Notes under the pieces: generated by a model
Database searches by the model: none
Told to the model about the DNA's origin: nothing
Seen by the model: only the letters and a program-made list of their open reading frames with translations
Shown: piece after piece, positions 1-6,800 of the stretch
How the letters are laid out: each line of letters starts with the position of its first letter
How positions within the stretch are numbered: position 1 is the first letter of the stretch
Position numbers and translations under genes: made by a program
Origin: Promicromonosporaceae bacterium
Lineage (GTDB): Bacteria > Actinomycetota > Actinomycetes > Actinomycetales > Cellulomonadaceae
Length of the DNA: 46,464 nt
Direction of reading: 5' to 3'
Assembly (NCBI GenBank): GCA_009783295.1
Contig: WRHK01000029.1
Span: 1-46,464 of the forward strand

Positions 1-40
1 GCCGGTCGGCTGGCGGCGGGCTCCCCGGATCGGGGCGTGG

Positions 41-86
41 GTTGGGGATCGGGCCGTGCGCGGCGCCGCCCGTCCCGATCCCGAAC
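41..86 (-). terminator. Hairpin downstream of the aldo/keto reductase
   Basis: Arms at 41-53 and 74-86 pair over 13 positions with one mismatch (core GGGATCGGG / CCCGATCCC) around a 20-nt GC-rich loop. It lies just past the stop of the minus-strand reductase gene, so it may terminate that transcript. There is no T tract, so this is a structural call only. I see no gene in bases 1-121. Confidence 0.4.
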
Positions 87-121
87 CCGCGTTCCGATCG
101 CCAGTCAACGGGCCTGCCGCG

Positions 122-1069
122 TCAGCGGCGGTCCAGCCACAGCGACTCGGCCGGGACCAGCGCCTCCAGCTCGTCGAAGAGCGCGTCCGGCAGGTCCGCC
201 GTGGCGGCCGCCACGTTCGGGGCGACGCGGGCGGCCGACGACATGCCGATCACCGTCGTGGCGAACCGGGGGTCGCGCGTCGAGAAGCGCACCGCGGCGA
301 CGTCGAGGGTGGTCCCGTACGTGCGGCACACCTCGCGCATCCGCTCGATCGCCTCGAGCGTGGGCTCCGGCGCCGGGCCGTACCCGTACTTGCCGGGCAC
401 GCGCACGGGATCGGTGAGCGCGCCGCCGCCCAGCACGGCCGCGTTGATCAGCGCGGCGCCGTCGGCCTCCGCGCGGGCCAGCAGCTCGCCCGCCGAGCGG
501 TCCGCGAGCGTCCAGCGGTTGTGCACCAGCAGCAGCTCGAACACGCCCAGGTCCCAGTACCGGGACGTCACGCGCGTGTCGCCGCCGGCCAGGCCGATGT
601 GCCCCACCTCGCCGCGCTCGCGCGCCGCCACGAGCTGGTCCACGGCACCGCCCGGCGCCGTCATCATCGCGAAGTCGTGGAACTCCGGGTCGTGCAGGTG
701 CACGACGGGCAGCGGGCTGATGCCCAGGCGCTCGGCGGACTCCTCCAGCGACCGGCGCACACGCTCGCCCGAGTAGTCGGCGCCCAGCGGGTCCACCTTG
801 GTGATGACCAGCGTGTCGGCCGGGAGCGTGCCGTAGGCGCGCAGGGCCGCCCCGACCCGCCGCTCCGACTCGCCCGCGCTGTAGCCGTTGGACGTGTCGA
901 TGGTGCGGATGCCGGCGTCGAGCGCGGCGCCCACGAGCTCGATGGCGTCGCGCTCGGGCACGTCGTTGCCGAACAGCGCGGGCATGGAGCCGAGGGGGCC
1001 GCCGCCCAGCGTCACCGAGGTGACCTGGAGACCGGTGCGGCCGAGGGGGGCGAGAGGGAGTGTCGTCAC
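122..1069 (-). CDS. Aldo/keto reductase (315 aa)
   Basis: A cytoplasmic NAD(P)-dependent oxidoreductase of the AKR superfamily, resembling the fucose/aldose dehydrogenase branch. The catalytic tetrad is visible: Asp58 and Tyr63 in DTSNGYSAGE, Lys91 in VITKVD, and His126 in VHLHDPE. The strand-1 motif LGRTGLQVTSVTLGGGPLG is at the N terminus. The length matches the family. The start is GTG at 1069; no strong Shine-Dalgarno is visible. It follows the SDR gene on the same strand after a 52-bp gap, so the two could be co-transcribed and respond to the same TetR regulator. The substrate cannot be told from sequence. Confidence 0.93.
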   Translation of the reverse strand: MTTLPLAPLGRTGLQVTSVTLGGGPLGSMPALFGNDVPERDAIELVGAALDAGIRTIDTSNGYSAGESERRVGAALRAYGTLPADTLVITKVDPLGADYSGERVRRSLEESAERLGISPLPVVHLHDPEFHDFAMMTAPGGAVDQLVAARERGEVGHIGLAGGDTRVTSRYWDLGVFELLLVHNRWTLADRSAGELLARAEADGAALINAAVLGGGALTDPVRVPGKYGYGPAPEPTLEAIERMREVCRTYGTTLDVAAVRFSTRDPRFATTVIGMSSAARVAPNVAAATADLPDALFDELEALVPAESLWLDRR

Positions 1070-1121
1070 GGGGCACGATGCTGCCTCTCGCCGCGCCCGA
1101 AAGCCAGCGTCGCAGCCGCGG

Positions 1122-1859
1122 TCAGGCCGCCAGGTCCGTGGGCCGCACCAGGATCTCCCCGACCGACACGTGATGCGGCTGCGCGGCCGCGAACACGACT
1201 GCGTTCGCGATGTCCTCCGGCGCCAGGGTGCGGATCGACGCCGCCAGCTGGTCCGCCATCGCCCGCGACGCCGGGTCGGTGGCGTGGCTGGTCAGCTCGG
1301 TCGCGGTGAACCCGGGCTCGACGACGACCACGCGCACCCCCTGCGCCGTCACCTCCAGGCGCAGCGACTCCGCGAACGCGGCGATGCCGAACTTCGACGC
1401 CGAGTAGGCGCTCGCCGTCGGGCTCGCCACCCGGCCCGAGGTCGAGGAGACCTGCACCAGCGTGCCCTTGCTCTCCAGCAGGTGCGGCAGCGCGGCGTGC
1501 GCCATGAACATCGAGCCGAGCAGGTTGGTGCCGATCATGCGCTCCCACTCGTCGAGGTCGGCGGTGGCGACGGGCGCGTTGACCATGAGCCCGGCGTTGT
1601 TGACCAGCAGGTCGAGCCGGCCGTGCTCGGCGACCGTCGTCGCGACGGCCCGCGCGGCCGAGGCCCGGTCCGTCACGTCGAGGTCGACGGCCGTGACCCG
1701 GCCGTCCGACGCGGCGACCAGCTCTGCCAGCCGGTCCGTGCGCCGCGCGCCGGCCACCACCCGGGCGCCCTCCGCGACGAGCGCGAGCGAGATCGCCCGC
1801 CCGATGCCCGACGACGCGCCCGTCACGAGCGCGACCTTGCCCTCCAAAGATGTCCCCAC
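1122..1859 (-). CDS. SDR family NAD(P)-dependent oxidoreductase (245 aa)
   Basis: A classical short-chain dehydrogenase/reductase. It has the cofactor motif TGASSGIG (residues 13-20), the NNAG motif (87-90), and the catalytic Ser138/139, Tyr152 and Lys156 (YSASK). The frame is open further upstream to 1955, but GTG at 1859 is chosen because a strong AGGAGG sits five bases before it and the SDR fold begins at residue 8. The longer reading would run through two operator palindromes. The gene is divergent from a TetR regulator and probably controlled by it. It may act with the downstream aldo/keto reductase on a carbonyl substrate; that pairing is inference. Confidence 0.93.
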   Translation of the reverse strand: MGTSLEGKVALVTGASSGIGRAISLALVAEGARVVAGARRTDRLAELVAASDGRVTAVDLDVTDRASAARAVATTVAEHGRLDLLVNNAGLMVNAPVATADLDEWERMIGTNLLGSMFMAHAALPHLLESKGTLVQVSSTSGRVASPTASAYSASKFGIAAFAESLRLEVTAQGVRVVVVEPGFTATELTSHATDPASRAMADQLAASIRTLAPEDIANAVVFAAAQPHHVSVGEILVRPTDLAA

Positions 1860-1876
1860 AAGAACCTCCTGAGCCA

Positions 1877-1897
1877 GAAACGGACCACCCGGTCCAC
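1877..1897. promoter_or_regulatory. TetR-type operator, copy 1
   Basis: An inverted repeat of the form GAAACGGACC-ACC-CGGTCC, arms GGACC/GGTCC. It lies 18 bp upstream of the SDR start codon. The same half-sites recur at 1919-1940, which suggests two sites for one dimeric repressor. Confidence 0.65.
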
Positions 1898-1910
1898 TTG
1901 AAACCTCACC

Positions 1911-1948
1911 GTACCACCGAAACGGACCGTGCGGTCCGGTAGTGGTAC
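1911..1948. promoter_or_regulatory. TetR-type operator, copy 2, and tetR leaderless -10
   Basis: The core CGGACC-GTGC-GGTCCG (1923-1938) is a perfect 6-bp-arm palindrome. It repeats copy 1 including the leading GAAA. An outer inverted repeat GTACCAC (1911-1917) / GTGGTAC (1942-1948) encloses it. The right outer arm overlaps TACGTT (1946-1951), a -10-like hexamer exactly six bases before the tetR ATG. Bound repressor would therefore cover the tetR promoter, giving autoregulation as well as control of the SDR gene. Confidence 0.65.
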
Positions 1949-1957
1949 GTTCCACCC

Positions 1958-2578
1958 ATGGACAGCCTCAGCGGGGGGCGCGCGCCCCGGTCCGACGCCA
2001 CCCGGAACCGCGAACGCGTGCTCACGGCTGCCGCGGCCGTGTTCGCCGAGGTGGGCGCCGAGGCCTCCGTGGCCCAGATCGCCGAGCGCGCCGGCGTCGG
2101 CAAGGGGACCGTGTTCCGGCACTTCGCCGCCAAGGAAGACCTGCTCGCGGCGATCGTCGTCGACGTGCTCGACGGCCAGGCCGCGACGGCGGAGCACCTC
2201 GCCGGCCGGCACGACCTCGGCCCCGGCGACGCCCTGTTCGCGTTCATGGAGGAAGGCGTCCGCGCGCTCGACCGGGACCGCGCGTTCTGTGACGTCGTCG
2301 GCACGCCGTCGCTCGCCAGCCCGGAGGTGTGGGACGCGATCGCCCGGCTGACGGCCCGGGTCGACGTGCTGGTCACGGCGGCACAGCGCGACGGGTCCGT
2401 CCGCAGCGACGTGGCCGCCGCCGACGTCGTGCTGCTTCTCGCCGGGATCCAGCACACGGCGTCACCGCTGCGCGACACCCACCCGGACCTGTGGCGGCGC
2501 TACCTGCGGCTCGTCGTCGACGGCCTGCGGCCCGGGGGCGCGGAGCTCGGGCCCCCGGCGCCCTCGCTCACCGCCTGA
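1958..2578 (+). CDS. TetR/AcrR family transcriptional regulator (206 aa)
   Basis: A one-component repressor. The N-terminal helix-turn-helix spans roughly residues 12-60: RNRERVLTAAAAVFAEVG, then the recognition helix in VGKGTVFRHFAAKEDL. The variable C-terminal helical domain would bind the inducer. The ATG at 1958 is six bases after TACGTT, consistent with a leaderless transcript. Two palindromes with the same half-sites lie in the 98-bp gap to the divergent SDR gene and are the obvious operators. The 3' end overlaps the convergent MFS gene by 11 bp. The ligand is unknown; the neighbouring oxidoreductases and exporter suggest a reactive carbonyl or drug-like compound. Confidence 0.93.
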   Translation: MDSLSGGRAPRSDATRNRERVLTAAAAVFAEVGAEASVAQIAERAGVGKGTVFRHFAAKEDLLAAIVVDVLDGQAATAEHLAGRHDLGPGDALFAFMEEGVRALDRDRAFCDVVGTPSLASPEVWDAIARLTARVDVLVTAAQRDGSVRSDVAAADVVLLLAGIQHTASPLRDTHPDLWRRYLRLVVDGLRPGGAELGPPAPSLTA

Positions 2579-3746
2579 GGTGGGACCCCACCTGCTGCCG
2601 CCCGAACGCGAGCACCAGCGCGAGACCCAGCACGGTGAGCACGACGCCGGTCCACGCGGGCGCCAGGTACCCCCACCCGGCGGCGATGACGAGGCCGCCG
2701 AAGAACGCCCCGGACGCGTTGCCCACGTTGAGCGCCGAGTGGCAGAGCGCGGCGCCGAGCGACTGCGCGCCCGGGGACAGCTCCATGAGGCGGGTCTGCA
2801 TCGACAGACCCAGTACCTGCGACGTGACGCCTAGCAGGAACAGCGCCACGAAGGCGAGCACGACGTGGTGGCCCACGAGGGCGAAGATCGCGAGCGCGGC
2901 CCCGGTGGCCACGTAGCCGCCGATCATCGTGCGCAGCACGTGCCGGTCGGCCAGGCGGCCGCCCAGCAGCGTTCCGGCCGTCATCCCGACGCCGAACACC
3001 GCGAGCACCCAGGGCACGTACCGGGGCGAGAGCCCCGCGACGCGCGTCATCGTGGGGGCCACGTACGAGTACACGGCGAACATGCCGCCGAACCCGATCG
3101 CCCCGGCCAGGAACCCGATCCACAGCGGCCCGTTGCGCAGCGACCGCAGCTCCTGCTTCACCGAGGAGTCGACAGGGCCCTCGTGCGGCACGAACGCCAG
3201 CAGCCCGGCGAGCGTGACGGCCCCGAGCACGCCCACCAGCACGAACGCGACCCGCCAACCCGCCTGCTGCCCCACGAACGTGGACAGCGGCACCCCGACC
3301 ACGTTGGCGATGGTCAGGCCGGTCATCATCATCGAGACGGCGTGCCCGCGCTTGCCGGGGCCGGCCACGCCCGCGCCGACCGCCGCGCCGACGCCGAAGA
3401 ACGCGCCGTGCGGCAGCCCCGCGAGGAACCGCCCGGCGACGAGCAGCCCGATGCTCGGCGCAGCCGCCGAGAGCAGGTTGGCCACCGCATAGGCGCCCAT
3501 GAGCACCAGCAGCAGCCGCTGCCGGCTCAGCCGGGCGGCCGCGACGGTGAGCAGCGGGGCGCCGACCACCACGCCCAGCGCGTAGGCGGTGATGGCGTGC
3601 CCGACCACAGGGTCGCTCGCGTGGAAGGCGTCACCGATCTGGGGCAGCAGGCCCATCGTGGCGAACTCGGTGGTGCCGATCGTGAAGCCGCCCAGGGAGA
3701 GCGCGAACAGGGCGGCGCCGACGTGCGGCTTCCGGGTCGTGGACAA
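2568..3746 (-). CDS. MFS transporter, DHA1 family, AraJ/YdhP-like (392 aa)
   Basis: A twelve-helix major facilitator in the cytoplasmic membrane, probably a proton-driven exporter of sugars or drugs. The N terminus (ALSLGGFTIGTTEFATMGLLPQ) and the motif FLAGLPHGAFFGVGAAV are typical of the arabinose-efflux/AraJ group, and the length fits. The start appears to be TTG at 3746 behind a weak GGGGG; no better in-frame start is visible. It follows mntR on the same strand after 40 bp and converges on tetR with an 11-bp overlap. Substrate is unknown. Confidence 0.9.
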   Translation of the reverse strand: MSTTRKPHVGAALFALSLGGFTIGTTEFATMGLLPQIGDAFHASDPVVGHAITAYALGVVVGAPLLTVAAARLSRQRLLLVLMGAYAVANLLSAAAPSIGLLVAGRFLAGLPHGAFFGVGAAVGAGVAGPGKRGHAVSMMMTGLTIANVVGVPLSTFVGQQAGWRVAFVLVGVLGAVTLAGLLAFVPHEGPVDSSVKQELRSLRNGPLWIGFLAGAIGFGGMFAVYSYVAPTMTRVAGLSPRYVPWVLAVFGVGMTAGTLLGGRLADRHVLRTMIGGYVATGAALAIFALVGHHVVLAFVALFLLGVTSQVLGLSMQTRLMELSPGAQSLGAALCHSALNVGNASGAFFGGLVIAAGWGYLAPAWTGVVLTVLGLALVLAFGRQQVGSHLRR

Positions 3747-3786
3747 GAGTGGGCCCCCGCAGAGTCGAAACGATTCGTGCGCGAGC

Positions 3787-4467
3787 CTACGCCCGCGTGA
3801 CCCACACCCGCGAAGCGAGCCGGGACGCGACGTCGGCGGAGCCGCCCTCCCAGGCGAGCGTCACGGCCTCCCGGCGCGGCAGCACGGCCGTGACGGTCAG
3901 GCGCACGTCGAGCCCGATGCCCAAGGCCGCGAGCGCCCGCAGGTCGTCGGGGTCGGCATCCCAGATGCGCGCGACGACGCCGTGCTCCCCCGCCGTGAGG
4001 TCGGCGAGCGGGACGGCGTCGGGGCGCACCACGGTGCCGTCGGCGGCGGGGATGGGGTCGCCGTGGGGGTCGCGCAGCGGGCGGCCGAGCAGCGCGTCGA
4101 GGCGCTCGATAAGGGTGCCGGAGACGGCGTGCTCGAGCGTCTCCGCCTCGTCGTGCACCTCGTCCCACGCGTACCCGAGCTGGGCGACGAGCCACGTCTC
4201 CAGGAGGCGGTGGCGCCGCACCATGGTGAGCGCGTAGCCGCGCCCCAGGTCGGTCAGCCCCACGCCACGGTACGGCTCGTGGTCGAGCAGCCCCTGGTCG
4301 GAGAGGCGCTGGACTGTCTCGGAGACGGTCGAGGGCCCGACGCCGAGCCGGTCGGCCAGGCGGCCGGTGGTCACGCGGGCCTGCCCTCCGGCGGGCACCC
4401 ACTCGAGCTCGGACCAGACGGCCTTGAGGTAGTCCTGGGCGACGGTCGTGAGGTCAGCGGGGTCCAC
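3787..4467 (-). CDS. mntR: Manganese-responsive DtxR-family regulator, MntR type (226 aa)
   Basis: A metal-dependent repressor with the DtxR architecture: winged helix (about residues 1-75, recognition helix in GVGPSTVSETVQRLS), dimerisation/metal domain (about 76-140), and a C-terminal SH3-like domain. It closely resembles the mycobacterial MntR (Rv2788) through VAQDYLKAVW, RRHRLLETWLV, WDEVHDEAETLEHAVS and RDPHGDPIPAADG. The iron sensors IdeR/DtxR carry Met at the key N-terminal ligand position. This protein has Asp (VAQDYL), as MntR does, which points to Mn rather than Fe sensing. The start is GTG at 4467, seven bases after TAGGCT, so the gene is probably leaderless even though it follows the metallophosphoesterase by only 10 bp. 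I see no Mn transporter next to it. Confidence 0.92.
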   Translation of the reverse strand: MDPADLTTVAQDYLKAVWSELEWVPAGGQARVTTGRLADRLGVGPSTVSETVQRLSDQGLLDHEPYRGVGLTDLGRGYALTMVRRHRLLETWLVAQLGYAWDEVHDEAETLEHAVSGTLIERLDALLGRPLRDPHGDPIPAADGTVVRPDAVPLADLTAGEHGVVARIWDADPDDLRALAALGIGLDVRLTVTAVLPRREAVTLAWEGGSADVASRLASRVWVTRA

Positions 4468-4474
4468 GCCCCGG

Positions 4475-4480
4475 AGCCTA
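4475..4480 (-). promoter_or_regulatory. mntR leaderless -10 hexamer overlapping a stop codon
   Basis: TAGGCT on the minus strand, seven bases upstream of the mntR GTG. Its first three bases are the TAG stop codon of the upstream metallophosphoesterase gene, so one triplet would serve both purposes. Confidence 0.55.
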
Positions 4481-6169
4481 CGGCTGCGAGGGGTCCGTCG
4501 ACGGCGACGCGGGCGTTCCTGTGGGGGTCTCGCTCGGAAGCTCGACGTGCACCGGCTCGGGCCGCGGCGGGATCACCTGCCACGGGCCCACCTTGGCCGT
4601 CTTGTCCGGGAACACCTCGACGAGCTTCCAGTCCGTGAAGGTGCGCGTCACCGGGTCGAAGCGCAGCAGCGTCATCTCGGCGGTGCCGTGCAGCGGGCCG
4701 ACGGTGGGCTGGCCCGACTTCGCGCCCGCCGTCGAGGCGTTCACATAGCGGACGCCCTGGCCGCGCACCACCGGGTCGTACCGGGTGTGCGTGTGGCCCG
4801 AGACCTGGAACGGCACGCAGCCCGAGGCCATCGACGCGTTGCCGACCGCCGGGTCGTGGATGAGCAGCAGGTCGACGTCGCCGGCGTCGCACGCGGTGCG
4901 GGCCAGGCGGTCCGCGGTCTGCGCTGCCGACTCGCCGCGCGACGACGTGCCCTCGCCGACGCGGGTCTCGTTCGGGTCCCGGTCGCCCAGGATCTTGACG
5001 CCGTCGACGTCGATCACCTTGCCGTCGAGCACCTTGATGCCCTGCGCCCGCTCGGCGTCGGAGATGAGGGCCGAGTCGTGGTTGCCGTCCGCGACCACCA
5101 TGGGCACGCCCTTGGGTCGCGCCTTGGCGAACGAGTCGACGCACACCTTCTCGACGGCCGTGCCGTTCATGGTGGTGTCGCCGCCGTCGAGGATCACGTC
5201 GGTGCCGCTGCGCTCGGCGATGTCGCGGATCAGCGGCGTCATGCTCATGTTGCAGTGCAGGTCGGAGATCACCAGGAACGTGACCGGCGACGTCTCGCCC
5301 GGGTGCTGCGGCGGGGTGGCGCTCGGCTCGGGCGACGCGGTGGGCGTCGGCGCCGGCTCGGTCGGCAGGCCGGCGGTGCCGCGCGACACCGCGAGCTTGT
5401 CGAGCCCGGCCTGCTTGGCCCAGGCGGCCTGGAGGTTGGTGCGGGCCTCGGCGTAGAACTTCTCGTTCTGCCGGTAGATGCCGAGCAGCTGCTCGCCGTA
5501 CGTGTCGATGACGCCGGCCAGGCGGCCCGTGATGCGCGCCCCGGCCAGGGCCGTGCCCGCGAACACGGGCGACGTCGGCAGGGTCGGGGCGGTGCCGACG
5601 TCGTCGGACGCGACGCACCCCGCCACGAGCGCGGCGGCCGCGACCCCGGCCGTGATGCCCCACGTGCGCGGCTTGAGCCGCTCGGCGAGCTCGCGGCGCC
5701 GCACCGCCCCCAGCAGGAACCAGACGCCCGCCCCCACCAGGCCCACCACGACGACCGCGATGAGGGTGCGGCGGATGGCGTCGACCACGAGCGCGCGCGC
5801 CACCTCGGCGATGGTGACCTGGGGCGTGTTGAAGAACTGGAGGTAGGAGTTGAGGTCCTGGCTGAGCCCCGTGAGCGTGGTCGCCTGGCTCACCTCGGTG
5901 AGGTTGGCCGGGATCTCCTTGATCACCACGTCGACGCCCAGCGGCTTCACGGGCGAGTCGATCTGGAGCGTGCCCAGCGGGCCGAGGTCCACGACCACGT
6001 TGCTGGTGGTGGTCACCTCGTAGTGGGCCTGGTTCGGGCCGAGCGACAGGTTGGCCGACGCCGTCATGATGCCGAACACGAGGCAGACGAGCAGGGCGGC
6101 GCCCCCCGCGAGAGTCCAGGGGACCCAGCGAGGCGGCGTGCGACGGGTTGGTGCGGCCACGGTCCCCAC
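4478..6169 (-). CDS. Membrane-anchored metallophosphoesterase (563 aa)
   Basis: A calcineurin-like phosphohydrolase displayed outside the membrane. Hydrophobic segments lie at about residues 15-36 and 134-155, with a third short one at about 170-188 that ends in a lone Cys. A Pro/Thr-rich linker (268-292) then leads to the catalytic domain. The metal-site motifs are in the right order: DLH (303-305), GGD (329-331), GNHD (362-365), His438, and GHTH (458-461). The C-terminal tail is Pro/Ser/Thr-rich. Two possible starts lie nine bases apart (GTG at 6169 and at 6160); the second has the better-placed AGGTGGGG. The substrate is not recognisable; nucleotide, phospholipid or wall-polymer phosphodiesters are all possible. 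It is the first gene of a minus-strand run with mntR and an MFS gene. Confidence 0.9.
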   Translation of the reverse strand: MGTVAAPTRRTPPRWVPWTLAGGAALLVCLVFGIMTASANLSLGPNQAHYEVTTTSNVVVDLGPLGTLQIDSPVKPLGVDVVIKEIPANLTEVSQATTLTGLSQDLNSYLQFFNTPQVTIAEVARALVVDAIRRTLIAVVVVGLVGAGVWFLLGAVRRRELAERLKPRTWGITAGVAAAALVAGCVASDDVGTAPTLPTSPVFAGTALAGARITGRLAGVIDTYGEQLLGIYRQNEKFYAEARTNLQAAWAKQAGLDKLAVSRGTAGLPTEPAPTPTASPEPSATPPQHPGETSPVTFLVISDLHCNMSMTPLIRDIAERSGTDVILDGGDTTMNGTAVEKVCVDSFAKARPKGVPMVVADGNHDSALISDAERAQGIKVLDGKVIDVDGVKILGDRDPNETRVGEGTSSRGESAAQTADRLARTACDAGDVDLLLIHDPAVGNASMASGCVPFQVSGHTHTRYDPVVRGQGVRYVNASTAGAKSGQPTVGPLHGTAEMTLLRFDPVTRTFTDWKLVEVFPDKTAKVGPWQVIPPRPEPVHVELPSETPTGTPASPSTDPSQP

Positions 6170-6236
6170 CTTGCGGGACGACGTCCGACGACGCCAACCC
6201 CGACAGAACGCGCCGACCGGCTATCTGGCGCGCAGC

Positions 6237-6800
6237 ATGGCGGTTGTGCGCAACTTCACGCTCGTCTCGCGGTGGCGGCTGCCCGCCGGCGCCGACGACG
6301 TGTGGGACGTGCTGGCAGACCCCGCCTTCACCTGGCCCGACTGGTGGCCCGCGCTGACAGCGCTGGAGGTGCGCGCCGCGGGCGGCCGGACGGCGCTGCC
6401 GTGGTCGTCCGTGCGGGTGCGGGTGCGCAGCCCGCTGGGGTGGGCCCTGCGGGTGGGCCTGCTGCTCGAGTCGGCGACCGAGCCGGGCCCGCGGACGCCG
6501 GGGCGGGCGCGGCTGGCGGTCTCGGGCGACCTCGTGGGGGCGGCGGACGTCGTGGTCTCGACGGGATCCACTTCCGGGGGCGGCCCGCTCGCCGGGGGCG
6601 GCCCGACCCCCGGGGACCGGACCGACGTCACCCTCACCTGGGCCGTCGCGCTGGCCCGGGCGGACGCCGTCGGGCGGCTGCTGCGGGCGGCCCCGCGCCC
6701 GCTCCTGACGGCCGCACACGCCGCCGTCATGCGAGACGGGGAGCGGGGCCTCGCGGCCCGGCTGGCGCGCACGCCGGCCGGGCCGCGAGGGGGAGCGCCG
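6237..6800 (+). CDS. SRPBCC-like protein without a recognisable stop codon
   Basis: The N terminus (VSRWRLPAGADDVWDVLADP, then WPDWWPALTALEV) is typical of START/SRPBCC ligand-binding proteins. The last family-like stretch is near HAAVMRDGERGLAARLART at about codon 180, where such proteins usually end. No in-frame stop follows. The frame stays open through the whole antisense strand of the GH3 gene to 10220, so the end given here is only the edge of convincing protein. A TGA at 6818 lies in the frame reached by a one-base insertion, and a run of five G at 6789-6793 is a plausible slip site. A tandem copy of CCGGGGGCGGCCCG near 6580-6607 encodes a Gly/Pro insert. The function is unknown; it may be a pseudogene or contain a sequencing error. 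Confidence 0.55.

Noticed and set aside
1859-1955. Longer SDR start at 1955
   Set aside because: It would translate through two operators and the tetR promoter, while AGGAGG-N5-GTG at 1859 is well formed.
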